This document shows positions 26,028 to 34,354 of a stretch of DNA of 64,000 bases, piece after piece (position 1 is the first letter of the stretch; every line of letters starts with the position of its first letter). The DNA is taken from assembly GCA_036620675.1 (NCBI GenBank), contig JAZHEE010000024.1. The stretch is one strand, 5' to 3'. The notes under the pieces were generated by a model. It was not told the DNA's origin, made no database searches, and saw only the letters and a program-made list of their open reading frames with translations. Source of the stretch: Jejubacter sp036620675 (lineage in GTDB: Bacteria > Pseudomonadota > Gammaproteobacteria > Enterobacterales > Enterobacteriaceae). The translations under genes were made by a program, and so were the position numbers.

Positions 26028-26325
26028 TTTGCACCGGCAAGTGAACGGAAGATTAATTACAGTGATTACGGTGGATTAACATAATCACAGCCGGGGAGGC
26101 TCTGCAAGAGGAACCGATCATTTTTTTGCTGTAATTCAGCGCCGGAAGAATCGTAAAACTTGACTTCAGATCAAATATAAGAGTTCACAATAATACGTAA
26201 AAATTAATCTGGATCATTGAATGTTAAAATAGCTAATTAAATGTGACCCAGACCGGATCCTAAGGTACTCCTTACCAGGTATATTCAGCAGCGCTAAGAC
26301 CAAAAAGATAATAGGGAAAGGGATT
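26028..26325 (+). promoter_or_regulatory. ompW upstream region
   Basis: About 300 bp, AT-rich on the right. TTGACTTCAGATCAA at 26160-26174 resembles an FNR site but has a 5-base rather than 4-base centre. ompW is FNR-activated in E. coli, so oxygen control is plausible. AGGGAAAGGG just before the ATG is the ribosome site. Confidence 0.4.
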
Positions 26326-26958
26326 ATGAAAAAGTTTGCAGTGGCACTTCTGGCGTTTAGCTGTCTGTCCGGCGTCGCCTCGGCTCACGAAGCCGGGGAG
26401 TTTTTCCTGCGAGCCGGTAGCGCAACGGTTCGTCCCAGCGAAAGTTCGGATAACGTATTAGGAATGGGTGGATTTAATGTTAACAATAATACCCAGCTGG
26501 GGTTAACCTTCACCTATATGGCGACCGACAATATCGGTATCGAACTGCTGGCCGCAACGCCGTTCCGCCATAAGGTGGGGTTGGGGCCAACCGGCGATAT
26601 TGCAACGGTACATCATCTACCGCCGACCCTGATGGCGCAGTGGTATTTTGGCAACTCTTCCAGTAAATTCCGTCCTTATGTCGGGGTGGGGGTTAACTAC
26701 ACCACCTTCTTTGACGAAGGCTTTAATAAAACCGGGAAAGAGGCGGGGCTTAGCGATCTCAGCCTGAAAGACTCCTGGGGCGTCGCCGGTCAGGTGGGGC
26801 TGGACTATATGATTAACCGCGACTGGCTGCTCAACATGTCGGTCTGGTATATGGATATTGATACCGAAGTGCGCTTTAAGGCGGGCGGAGAGAAGCAGAA
26901 TATCAATACCAGTCTGGATCCGTGGGTATTCATGTTCTCTGCTGGTTATCGCTTCTAA
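26326..26958 (+). CDS. ompW: Outer membrane protein OmpW
   Basis: An eight-stranded outer-membrane barrel with a hydrophobic channel, implicated in uptake of small hydrophobic molecules and in stress and anaerobic responses. It has 210 residues with a 20-residue signal peptide ending VASA before HEAGEFFLRAG. The family features LTFTYMATDNIGIELLAATP near residue 65 and the terminal aromatic FSAGYRF, needed for BAM-dependent assembly, are present. Confidence 0.97.
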   Translation: MKKFAVALLAFSCLSGVASAHEAGEFFLRAGSATVRPSESSDNVLGMGGFNVNNNTQLGLTFTYMATDNIGIELLAATPFRHKVGLGPTGDIATVHHLPPTLMAQWYFGNSSSKFRPYVGVGVNYTTFFDEGFNKTGKEAGLSDLSLKDSWGVAGQVGLDYMINRDWLLNMSVWYMDIDTEVRFKAGGEKQNINTSLDPWVFMFSAGYRF

Positions 26959-26969
26959 AGCGTTCTGTA

Positions 26970-27000
26970 AAACTGGTCATTCAATGGCCAGTTTTTCTCT
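26970..27000 (+). terminator. ompW terminator
   Basis: AACTGGTCAT TCA ATGGCCAGTT (one G-U pair) followed by TTTCTCTTCT, 12 bp after the ompW stop. Confidence 0.8.
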
Positions 27001-27140
27001 TCTCTATCCCCCCCTGTTAAAAGCAAGTATATGACGTAATACGAAGGGAAACTTCCAGCTGAGAATGCTAAAACGGAATAACAGCCACATATTCGGATAA
27101 AAACTTTATGAATGGTGTGTTACGCCAAAAGCCGATAAAT
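27001..27140. other. Non-coding gap after ompW
   Basis: AT-rich, with no open frame of interest on either strand. In E. coli yciE, yciF and yciG lie downstream of ompW; none is present here. Confidence 0.5.
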
Positions 27141-27277
27141 AAAAAAGGGCTCCAGTCATCCACTGGAGCCAAAAATTAAACAATGAAGACAATCTTCGTA
27201 TGATTAGCCACACGCCTCTGAGTGATGAGGCTGATGTGTCAGTTGTTGCACAATGTGGTCTGGCAGGCCGCACCGTG
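27141..27277 (-). ncRNA. Putative small RNA downstream of ompW, minus strand
   Basis: A minus-strand transcript of about 137 nt is suggested by three hairpins in a row. The first pairs ACAC/GTGT and GCCTC/GAGGC (27210-27239), the second is GAAGA TTG TCTTC (27185-27197), and the third is a perfect 9-bp terminator stem GGCTCCAGT / ACTGGAGCC (27148-27170) with a C and six T after it. TATGAT at 27283-27288 could be the -10, but the -35 is poor. No open frame lies between this terminator and the next gene, so something untranslated must use it. Confidence 0.4.
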
Positions 27278-27354
27278 AATGCATCATACCGATACAGAAA
27301 ACTGAATCCATCCCCGGTCAGCTTAATGGCAGATTAAGGGCATCGTCGCGTAGG

Positions 27355-27383
27355 ATAAAAAATCCCCTCAGGCGATGAGGGGA
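27355..27383 (-). terminator. Terminator of the unknown exported protein gene
   Basis: On the minus strand CCCCTCA TCGCC TGAGGGG is followed by ATTTTTTA. It lies about 135 bp past the stop of the gene at 27520-27888, the only gene upstream on that strand. It is also just upstream of the putative small RNA. Confidence 0.75.
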
Positions 27384-27519
27384 GGAAATAAGGAAGTTCA
27401 GTTTGCATCAGGAAAATCACTGGTGAACCCATTTTCGCGCCAGCCAGCAACGAAATTATATTGCGTGCCGCACGCTTATCCCACTTACGCCTGAGCTTAG
27501 CGCAGCTTAAACATATGCT

Positions 27520-27888
27520 TCAGGTCAGCGGCTTTTTATAGCGGTTGAGCGGTGTTACGGGGTACGAAAAGGTTTCCAGTACCGAGCAGCGATCGGGAAG
27601 AGTTCCTCCGGCATAGAAAAACAGATAGCTGTCGCTACCCGGGAAATAGATCAGGTCGTCACCGTTGCGAAAGCTGGTAATGCGAAACGGCGTTCCTGAA
27701 TCGGTATGGGCCTTTTTACTGCCTGCGGCAACCTGGAAATGATTGCCCCATTTCATGGTGGTCAGGCCGTAGTTAAATGACGAAACGATCACATTCTTGC
27801 GCACCGAGCAGGCCAGTTTGACGGCGGTGGCCGCGAAAGCGGGGGAGAGGAATAGCGTCAGCAGGCTGAGTAGTACGATTATCTTCAT
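27520..27888 (-). CDS. Unknown exported protein
   Basis: I do not recognise this 122-residue protein. Residues 1-19 are a clear Sec signal peptide (MKIIVLLSLLTLFLSPAFA, cleavage before ATAVKL). The mature part has two cysteines, near residues 27 and 101, that could form a disulfide, and is rich in aromatic and Gly/Ser residues, suggesting a small beta-rich periplasmic protein. It has its own terminator and about 115 bp before the divergent gene on the right. Confidence 0.7.
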   Translation of the reverse strand: MKIIVLLSLLTLFLSPAFAATAVKLACSVRKNVIVSSFNYGLTTMKWGNHFQVAAGSKKAHTDSGTPFRITSFRNGDDLIYFPGSDSYLFFYAGGTLPDRCSVLETFSYPVTPLNRYKKPLT

Positions 27889-28003
27889 GACCGACTCCGG
27901 GGCTCCTGTGTTAACGTAATAATGAAAGACGTTAATTTATCACAATATTTTAACTATTGAGCAGTGCCGTTCAGGCACGGCCTATAAGTTCATCAGGAGA
28001 ACG

Positions 28004-28231
28004 ATGATGCTGGAAGATTATCCGCTTAGCGATGCGAGCGCTGAAGATAAGACCCGGCGACGGGTTCTGGCGGTTGCGGCGGCGCTTAAGATTATACAGG
28101 CGTCGGTTGCGGCACCCAATGCGTATGCCGGACGCGACAAACTCAGTAAGGATATCGATTATACCCGGGATAAAATTGGCGAACTGGCGGATGCTATCCA
28201 GGCGGCGCTGGAAGGGCCGGAACAGCTGTAA
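28004..28231 (+). CDS. Unknown 75-residue protein
   Basis: A short, mostly helical protein with no family I can name. It has an acidic start, a helix with VLAVAAALKIIQASVAAP near residues 21-38, and a second amphipathic helix ending ELADAIQAALEG. AGGAGAACG just before the two ATG codons is a good ribosome site, and a terminator follows at once, so expression as a single gene is likely. Confidence 0.65.
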   Translation: MMLEDYPLSDASAEDKTRRRVLAVAAALKIIQASVAAPNAYAGRDKLSKDIDYTRDKIGELADAIQAALEGPEQL

Positions 28232-28262
28232 CGAAGAGGGCGCCCGATGGGCGCTCTCTTCG
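28232..28262. terminator. Stem-loop between convergent genes
   Basis: GAAGAG(G)GCGCCC GAT GGGCGC(T)CTCTTC starts at the stop of the 75-residue gene and ends just after the stop of the convergent DUF2000 gene. The stem is long but the U-tract is poor (GATTATTTAT). Confidence 0.65.
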
Positions 28263-28263
28263 A

Positions 28264-28686
28264 TTATTTATAGAGCGCTAAATTTCCGGTCAGTCTGGTA
28301 ATTTTCTTGCGTGGGCCGATAAGCCCAATGGCGACCAGCTCAATACGGGGACTGGTGATCGTCGCAATACGCTCGCCATATTCCTCATAACTGCGGCACG
28401 ATTGTGCCAGCGCGCTAAAGGGTATGGCATAAATCTCTTCATCCTGGTGCGCGGCGTTTTGTAGCCTATGGAGGTATTCCCCGGAAGCCAACAGCACCGG
28501 CAGCGGGCTGTAGATCACGCCCGGATAATTCACGTCATCGGCGCTTTGCATATCCGGGCCGACCAGGTTTTCTACCGTACGACCGAAACTGATCCCAATG
28601 ACGCTTGCGGCATTAATGGCGAGCCCTGCGGGCAGGTTGCTATCAATCACGATGGTGCAGCGATGCTGGCTGGCATCAAATTTCAT
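28264..28686 (-). CDS. DUF2000 family protein
   Basis: A 140-residue protein that fits the DUF2000 family. Recognisable points are CTIVIDSNLPAGLAINAASV near residue 10, the SFGRTVENLVGPD segment, YSPLPVLLAS near 59, and the C-terminal GLIGPRKKITRLTGNLALYK. Members often pair with an Lrp/AsnC regulator, as here, where one lies divergently across 146 bp. The reaction is unknown. Control by the adjacent regulator is inference. Confidence 0.8.
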   Translation of the reverse strand: MKFDASQHRCTIVIDSNLPAGLAINAASVIGISFGRTVENLVGPDMQSADDVNYPGVIYSPLPVLLASGEYLHRLQNAAHQDEEIYAIPFSALAQSCRSYEEYGERIATITSPRIELVAIGLIGPRKKITRLTGNLALYK

Positions 28687-28832
28687 CTTTACCCTCTTTT
28701 CAATATCTGTTGGTTCTGAGAACCAGTATGCATGAGCGCGGCGGGTATTTGCTGTCTTATTGGCTTGATAAAAAGGTCGATTTCGGAAAAAATTACCTGA
28801 TAAATAAAAAATAAAGAAAGGAATTTCCCACT

Positions 28833-29306
28833 ATGGCGCTCAGTGCGACAGAAATAAAGATTCTCAGGCTGCTACAGGACGATGCCCGGGTGACGAATCA
28901 GGAGCTGGCGGATAAGGCGGGCATGTCCGCGTCTCCCTGCTGGCGTAAAGTGCGTAAGCTCGAAGAAGAGAGAGTCATTGAAGGCTATCGGGCGGTGCTC
29001 AATCGCCGCAAGCTGGGGCTGGGGGTGATGGTTTTCGTCCGCGTTGCGATTGATAGCCACAACGACGTGGAATCCAGGAAATTCGAGGAACAGGTGATGG
29101 CGCTGGAGGATGTCGTGGCCTGTTACAGCATTGGCGGCGATGCTGATTTCCTGCTGCAGGTTGTGGCGCCGAATCTTGATAGCTACGCTGATTTTGCGAT
29201 GTCGGTCATCCGTCGCCTGCCGGGCATTAAAGAGATGCAGAGTATGTTTGTCCTCAAGGAGATTAAACCCTTTGTCGCCTGGCCGATAAAACGACTGCCG
29301 GAATGA
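28833..29306 (+). CDS. Lrp/AsnC-family transcriptional regulator
   Basis: A 157-residue regulator with an N-terminal winged HTH (residues 3-60, TNQELADKAGMSASPCWRKV) and a C-terminal RAM/AsnC ligand-binding domain (about 65-145, CYSIGGDADFLLQVVAP). It is not Lrp itself, which is elsewhere in enterics. Its ligand is probably an amino acid by family. Its likely first target is the divergent DUF2000 gene. AAAGGAA serves as ribosome site. Confidence 0.88.
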   Translation: MALSATEIKILRLLQDDARVTNQELADKAGMSASPCWRKVRKLEEERVIEGYRAVLNRRKLGLGVMVFVRVAIDSHNDVESRKFEEQVMALEDVVACYSIGGDADFLLQVVAPNLDSYADFAMSVIRRLPGIKEMQSMFVLKEIKPFVAWPIKRLPE

Positions 29307-29312
29307 GCGATC

Positions 29313-29339
29313 AAAAAGGGCGCCGCTTCGGCGCCCTTG
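29313..29339. terminator. trp operon / Lrp-type gene shared terminator
   Basis: AAGGGCGCC GCTT CGGCGCCCTT with five A on the left. On the minus strand it ends in a T run seven bases after the trpA stop, so it mainly serves trp; it also lies just past the rightward regulator. Confidence 0.85.
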
Positions 29340-29345
29340 TGTGGA

Positions 29346-30155
29346 TTAGCGGCCCAGCGTGGCGGCTTTCATCTGGCGGGCAAACTGGGTCAGTTCGCTC
29401 AGCATTTGCTGCGGCTGCTCCAGATTACGCTCAATGATTTTCACCACGGCAGAGCCGGAAATGGCGCCAGCGGCGCCGGCATCCAGCGCGTCACGCACCT
29501 GGGAAGGTTCAGAAATTCCAAAGCCCTGCAGCGGCGGCGCGGCGTGGTACTCCTTCAGTTTGTTCACCAGATGAGTCAACGGCGAACTGGCGCGATTTTC
29601 GGCCCCGGTCACCCCGGCGCGCGACAGCAGATAGGTGTAGCCGCGGCCGAACGACGCCAGCTGGCGCAGCAGGTCGTCATCGGCATTGGGTGGACAGATA
29701 AAGATTGGCGCAATTTCGTGGCGCATCGCCGCCTGGCGGAATGGCGCGGACTCTTCAATGGGCACGTCAGCCACCAGAACGGAGTCAACGCCCACTTCGG
29801 CGCAGCGCGCATAGAAGGCATCGATGCCCGGGTTCCACACCAGGTTGGCGTACATCAGCAGGCCAACAGGGATGTCAGGGTATTTGTGGCGAATCGCCGC
29901 CAGCATGTCGAAGCATTGAGCCGGCGTGGTACCCGCTGCGAAGGCGCGCAGGGTAGCGTTCTGAATCGTCGGGCCGTCCGCCAGCGGATCCGAGAAAGGA
30001 ATCCCCAGTTCCAGGGCGTCGGCACCCCCTTCGATCAGCGCATCGATGATTTTCAGCGACTGCTCCGGCGAAGGGTCGCCCAGCGTGACGAAGGGAACAA
30101 AGGCGCCTTCCTTGCGGGCATCCAGCCGTTTAAAAAGCTGCTCGTAGCGTTCCAT
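29346..30155 (-). CDS. trpA: Tryptophan synthase alpha subunit
   Basis: TrpA cleaves indole-3-glycerol phosphate to indole and glyceraldehyde-3-phosphate, passing indole to TrpB by a tunnel. The start MERYEQLFKRL at 30155 gives 269 residues. The catalytic Glu is in GADALELGIPFSDPL near residue 49 and Asp in the same stretch at about 60; GISEPSQV and GAISGSAVVK form the phosphate site. It overlaps trpB as TGATG, so translation is coupled. Confidence 0.98.
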   Translation of the reverse strand: MERYEQLFKRLDARKEGAFVPFVTLGDPSPEQSLKIIDALIEGGADALELGIPFSDPLADGPTIQNATLRAFAAGTTPAQCFDMLAAIRHKYPDIPVGLLMYANLVWNPGIDAFYARCAEVGVDSVLVADVPIEESAPFRQAAMRHEIAPIFICPPNADDDLLRQLASFGRGYTYLLSRAGVTGAENRASSPLTHLVNKLKEYHAAPPLQGFGISEPSQVRDALDAGAAGAISGSAVVKIIERNLEQPQQMLSELTQFARQMKAATLGR

Positions 30156-31348
30156 CAGATCTCCCCCCGTGATTTCAGAATGTCGTGAACCGTGAAAATA
30201 TCTTTGTCGCCGCGCCCGGAAAGATTCACCACCAGTAGTTGCTCTTTTTGCGGCTCTTCGCGCATCATCTTCAGCGCATGAGCCAGCGCATGGGAGGATT
30301 CCAGCGCTGGCAGAATGCCTTCCTGACGACACAGGGTCTGGAAGGCGTCCAGCGCTTCATCATCGGTAATGGAGACGTAATCCGCCCGACCGGTGCTGTT
30401 AAGGTAAGCGTGCTGTGGCCCTACTGAAGGGAAATCGAGTCCGGCGGAAACGGAGTAGGACTCTTCAATCTGACCGTCTTCAGTCTGCATCATAGGCGCC
30501 TTCATACCAAAGTAGATACCGACCCGCCCGTGCTTCAGGGGCGCGCCGTGCTCGCCGGTTTCAATGCCGTGGCCGCCAGGCTCCACGCCGATAAGCTTCA
30601 CGCTCTGGTCATCAATAAAGTCGGCAAACATGCCGATGGCGTTGGAGCCGCCGCCGACGCAGGCGATAACTGCGTCCGGCAGGCGTCCTTCTTTTTCCTG
30701 AAGCTGCGCTTTGGTCTCTTCGCCGATCATTCGCTGGAATTCGCGCACGATAGTCGGGAAGGGGTGTGGGCCTGCGGCGGTACCCAACATATAGTGCGCC
30801 TTTTCATAGCTGCCGGACCAGTCGCGCAGCGCCTCGTTACAGGCGTCTTTCAGGGTGGCGGAGCCGCTGTGCACCGGAATGACCTCGGCGCCCATCAGCC
30901 GCATCCGGAAAACGTTGGGAGACTGGCGCTCCACGTCTTTTGCTCCCATATAGATACGGCATTTCAGGCCCAGCAGGGCGCTGGCCAGCGCTGATGCGAC
31001 GCCGTGCTGTCCGGCCCCGGTTTCAGCGATGATTTCGGTTTTGCCCATTCGCTTCGCCAGCAGCGCCTGGCCCAGTACCTGGTTAGTTTTATGCGCGCCG
31101 CCGTGCAGCAGATCCTCACGCTTCAGATAGAGCGTGGTACGGGTGCCGGCCGTCAGGTTACGGCATTTGGTTAACGCCGTCGGACGCCCGGCATAATTTT
31201 TCAGCAGGTCGCTGAACTGAGCCTGAAACTCGGGATCCTGACGGGCGCTGACGAAAGCTTCTTCCAGCTGGCGCAGGGCGGGCATCAGAATTTGCGGTAC
31301 GTACATACCGCCGAATTCACCAAAATAAGGGTTCAATAGCGTTGTCAT
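30155..31348 (-). CDS. trpB: Tryptophan synthase beta subunit
   Basis: The PLP enzyme that joins indole and serine to tryptophan. It has 397 residues as in E. coli. The PLP lysine is in HGGAHKTNQVLGQ near residue 87, and the phosphate loop GGGSNAIG is near 232. It lies 11 bp after trpC and overlaps trpA by one base. Confidence 0.98.
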   Translation of the reverse strand: MTTLLNPYFGEFGGMYVPQILMPALRQLEEAFVSARQDPEFQAQFSDLLKNYAGRPTALTKCRNLTAGTRTTLYLKREDLLHGGAHKTNQVLGQALLAKRMGKTEIIAETGAGQHGVASALASALLGLKCRIYMGAKDVERQSPNVFRMRLMGAEVIPVHSGSATLKDACNEALRDWSGSYEKAHYMLGTAAGPHPFPTIVREFQRMIGEETKAQLQEKEGRLPDAVIACVGGGSNAIGMFADFIDDQSVKLIGVEPGGHGIETGEHGAPLKHGRVGIYFGMKAPMMQTEDGQIEESYSVSAGLDFPSVGPQHAYLNSTGRADYVSITDDEALDAFQTLCRQEGILPALESSHALAHALKMMREEPQKEQLLVVNLSGRGDKDIFTVHDILKSRGEI

Positions 31349-31359
31349 GATTCTCTTCC

Positions 31360-32721
31360 TTAATAAGCCCGCAAAGTCTGAAAGACCGCCGTCAGCTTGT
31401 TGGCATCTTTGATTCCTGGAGCGCTCTCCACGCCGGAGTTAAAATCCAGACCGTCGCAGCCCGCCTGTGCGGCATCCACGCAGTTGTCGGCGCTCAGGCC
31501 ACCGGCCAGCATTACGCCGCTCAGCGGCTGGCCCGCCAGTAGCGACCAGTCGAAACGCTGGCCGCTGCCGCCGTTGCCGTTATCGAGCAGCCACTTGTCC
31601 ACCTGCTTCAGCTCCCGGGGCGGCAGCGTTTTGTCTACGCTCACGGCTTTCCAGATTGCCACCTCTTTCGGGAGCGTCCGGCGCAGAGCGTCGATATAGG
31701 CCTGATCTTCGTGACCGTGTAATTGCACTGCGTGTAAACCAAGCCGCTGAGCGATGGCGGCCACTTCCTCCGTCGGCGCGTCGCGAAAGACCCCAACGTA
31801 GCGCAGCGGGGCACCCGCCATGACGGCTCTGGCCTGCTGTTCGCTGACCGCGCGCGGCGAAGAGGGAACGAAGATCAATCCTCCGTAGACGGCCCCGGCT
31901 TTGTGGGCCGCCAGCGCATCCTGTGGGCGGGTCAGGCCGCAGACCTTGTTTTCGCCCAGCAGCACCCGACGTACTGCGGATTCCAGGCACTCCTCGCCCA
32001 TCAGCGCGGAGCCGATCAGAAAACCGTTAGCATAACGACTTAGTTCGCGAATCTGAGCATAGCGGTTAATGCCGGATTCGCTGATTACCGTTACGCCATG
32101 GCCCAGTCGCGGCGCCAGCTGGCGAGTGCGATCCAGATCGATTGAGAGATCGCGCAAGTCACGGTTATTAATGCCGACCACTTTCGCCTCCAGGCGAATG
32201 GCGCGCTCCAGCTCCTCTTCGTTGCTGACTTCGGTGAGTACGCCCATATTCAGGCTGTGAGCTACAGCCGCAAGTTGCTGATACTGCTCGTCATCCAGCA
32301 CCGACAGCATTAGCAGGCAGGCATCGGCCTGGTAGCGGCGCGCCAGCCAGATCTGATAGGGGTCGATAATAAAGTCTTTGCACAGCACCGGTTGAGTCAC
32401 GGTCTGGCTCACCAGCGGCAGGAAGTCGAAGCTGCCCTGGAAATATTTTTCATCCGTCAGTACCGAAATGGCGGAAGCGTAGTGACGATAAATACCGGCG
32501 ATACGCACCGGGTCGAAGTCCTCGCGAATCAGCCCCTTAGAGGGGGACGCCTTTTTGCACTCCAGAATAAACGCGGTACGCGATCCCTGCAGCGCATGGT
32601 AAAAGTTGCGCGAGCTCGGGACGGTTTCATTCTGGAATGACGCCAGCGGCTGTTGCGCCTTACGGGCTTCGACCCAGATGGCCTTATCCGCAACGATACG
32701 TGCTAAAACGGTATCCTTCAT
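31360..32721 (-). CDS. trpC: Bifunctional indole-3-glycerol phosphate synthase / PRA isomerase
   Basis: A fused TrpC-TrpF enzyme of 453 residues, the E. coli length. The N-terminal IGP synthase barrel has FILECKKASPSKG near residue 50 and GINNRDLRDL near 183. The C-terminal phosphoribosylanthranilate isomerase starts near 256 with the catalytic Cys in ENKVCGLTRPQDA, and its catalytic Asp region DFNSGVESAPGIKD is near 430. So trpC-trpF is fused although trpG-trpD is not. Confidence 0.98.
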   Translation of the reverse strand: MKDTVLARIVADKAIWVEARKAQQPLASFQNETVPSSRNFYHALQGSRTAFILECKKASPSKGLIREDFDPVRIAGIYRHYASAISVLTDEKYFQGSFDFLPLVSQTVTQPVLCKDFIIDPYQIWLARRYQADACLLMLSVLDDEQYQQLAAVAHSLNMGVLTEVSNEEELERAIRLEAKVVGINNRDLRDLSIDLDRTRQLAPRLGHGVTVISESGINRYAQIRELSRYANGFLIGSALMGEECLESAVRRVLLGENKVCGLTRPQDALAAHKAGAVYGGLIFVPSSPRAVSEQQARAVMAGAPLRYVGVFRDAPTEEVAAIAQRLGLHAVQLHGHEDQAYIDALRRTLPKEVAIWKAVSVDKTLPPRELKQVDKWLLDNGNGGSGQRFDWSLLAGQPLSGVMLAGGLSADNCVDAAQAGCDGLDFNSGVESAPGIKDANKLTAVFQTLRAY

Positions 32722-32729
32722 TCTCTCTG

Positions 32730-33728
32730 TTATCCTCTTGCTGCCAGTGCGGCCACGCGCGACCAGGCTGCGCCGCTGCGAATCACATCCAGCGCATGGC
32801 TGGCGTTTTGCCGGAGATTTTCCTGGCCGTGAAGACGCATCAGCATAGCGACATTGGCCGCCACCGCAGACTCATGGGCTTGTGTCCCTTTACCTTGTAA
32901 CAGGCGGGTCAGAATGTCACGGTTTTCTTCAGGCGTTCCACCGGCAAGCGCCTGTTTCTCGTAGCCTTTCAGGCCGAAATCTTCGGCGCTCAGCAGGTAG
33001 CTGTCGATCTGCCCGTCTTTCAATTCCGCCACCTGGGTATCGGCATGCAGGGAGACTTCGTCCATACCGCCGCTGTGAACCACCGCGGCGCGTTGATAAC
33101 CCAGCACCTTCAGGGTTTCGGCGACAGGCAGCACCAGCTCAGGGCTGTAAACGCCAATCAGCGCCAGCGGCGGATGGGCGGGATTGATCAACGGCCCCAG
33201 CACGTTAAACAGGGTACGGGTTTTTAGCTGCTGGCGCACCGGCATGGCGTGACGAAAGCCGGTGTGATACTGGGGAGCAAACAGGAAGCAGACCCCCAGA
33301 TCGTCCAGCGCCTGGCGGGAATCTTCGGCGCTCATGTCCAGCCGAATGCCGAAGGCGGCCAGCAGATCGGAAGAACCGGACCGGCTGGAAACGCTGCGGT
33401 TGCCGTGTTTGGCGACCTTCATGCCCGCAGCGGCGGCCACGAAAGCGCTGGCGGTGGAAATATTGATGCTGTTGCTGCCGTCGCCGCCGGTGCCGACGAT
33501 ATCGGCAAAGCAGTAGTCGGGGCGTGGGAACGGCCGGGCATCTTCCAGTAGAGCGGAAGCGGCGCCGGCGATTTCAACGGGATCTTCGCCGCGCACTTTC
33601 ATGCTGATCAGCGCCGCCGCCAGCTGGCTTTGTTCCAGTTCGCCGCGCACGATGGCGGAAAACAGACGGTGACTTTCGTCACGGGTCAGTATCCCGGACT
33701 GAAACAGTTTTTCCAGAATCGGTTGCAT
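32730..33728 (-). CDS. trpD: Anthranilate phosphoribosyltransferase (unfused)
   Basis: TrpD transfers phosphoribose from PRPP to anthranilate. This gene encodes only the transferase (332 residues). The PRPP site GTGGDGSNSINISTASAF is near residue 80, with KHGNRSVSSRSGSSDLL near 107 and GGMDEVSLH near 220. Its ATG shares one base with the trpG stop (TAATG), and GAGGGGG lies 7-13 bases upstream as its own ribosome site. In E. coli these are one fused TrpGD polypeptide. Confidence 0.97.
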   Translation of the reverse strand: MQPILEKLFQSGILTRDESHRLFSAIVRGELEQSQLAAALISMKVRGEDPVEIAGAASALLEDARPFPRPDYCFADIVGTGGDGSNSINISTASAFVAAAAGMKVAKHGNRSVSSRSGSSDLLAAFGIRLDMSAEDSRQALDDLGVCFLFAPQYHTGFRHAMPVRQQLKTRTLFNVLGPLINPAHPPLALIGVYSPELVLPVAETLKVLGYQRAAVVHSGGMDEVSLHADTQVAELKDGQIDSYLLSAEDFGLKGYEKQALAGGTPEENRDILTRLLQGKGTQAHESAVAANVAMLMRLHGQENLRQNASHALDVIRSGAAWSRVAALAARG

Positions 33729-34354
33729 TACGCTTCCCCCTCGTTAATAGCCGCGTTTTTTTTATTTTGTTGTGGGTCGGCGAGCGCCCATGCCAGGGTC
33801 TGCTCAAGGAGTTTCGCCCCAAGGGTGGTCAGAATGGATTCCGGATGAAACTGGAAACCACACACCCGGTCGGCGTCATGACGTACCGCCATCACCATAT
33901 CATTGAAGGTGGCGTTGACCGTCAGCGTGGCCGGTACCTGGCTGCCAACCAGCGAATGGTAGCGGGCTACCGGCAGCGGGTCGGGCAGCCCGGCAAACAT
34001 CGCTTCGCCGTCGTGGGTAATGGCGGAGGCTTTACCATGCAGAATTTCCCCAGCCTGGCCCACGTGCCCACCGTAAGCTTCCACGATGGCCTGGTGGCCC
34101 AGACAGATGCCGATAATCGGCAGTTGGCCGCGCAGGGTATTCAGCAGTTCCGGCATACAGCCCGCCTGGGCTGGCGCGCCGGGGCCGGGAGAGAGCATCA
34201 GCACCGGGTTTTCCATGCGAGCCAGGCAGTCCAGGATGGTTCGGGCCGGCACCTGGTTGCGATAAATCACCACCTGGTGGCCATTGGCACGCAGCTGATC
34301 CACCAGGTTCCAGGTGAAGGAGTCGATATTGTCGAGCAGCAGAATGTCGGCCAT
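33728..34354 (-). CDS. trpG: Anthranilate synthase glutamine amidotransferase subunit (unfused)
   Basis: TrpG hydrolyses glutamine and feeds ammonia to TrpE. The 208 residues form a class I amidotransferase: LSPGPGAP near residue 54, the Cys nucleophile in GICLGHQAI near 83, and His-Glu in FQFHPESIL near 170. The C-terminal tail after LEQTLAWAL (about 22 residues, Asn/Lys/Glu-rich) corresponds in position to the linker that joins TrpG to TrpD in E. coli, but here ends in a stop. It overlaps trpE as TGATG. Confidence 0.97.
   Translation of the reverse strand: MADILLLDNIDSFTWNLVDQLRANGHQVVIYRNQVPARTILDCLARMENPVLMLSPGPGAPAQAGCMPELLNTLRGQLPIIGICLGHQAIVEAYGGHVGQAGEILHGKASAITHDGEAMFAGLPDPLPVARYHSLVGSQVPATLTVNATFNDMVMAVRHDADRVCGFQFHPESILTTLGAKLLEQTLAWALADPQQNKKNAAINEGEA

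Noticed and set aside
26160..26174. Perfect FNR box upstream of ompW
   Set aside because: The half-sites are TTGAC and ATCAA with a 5-base centre, one longer than consensus, so only a tentative site is reported within the upstream region.
33728..33765. Programmed frameshift at the A8 run joining trpG to trpD
   Set aside because: The trpD frame has a TAA between the run and its ATG, and trpD has its own ribosome site, so slippage would not give a fusion.
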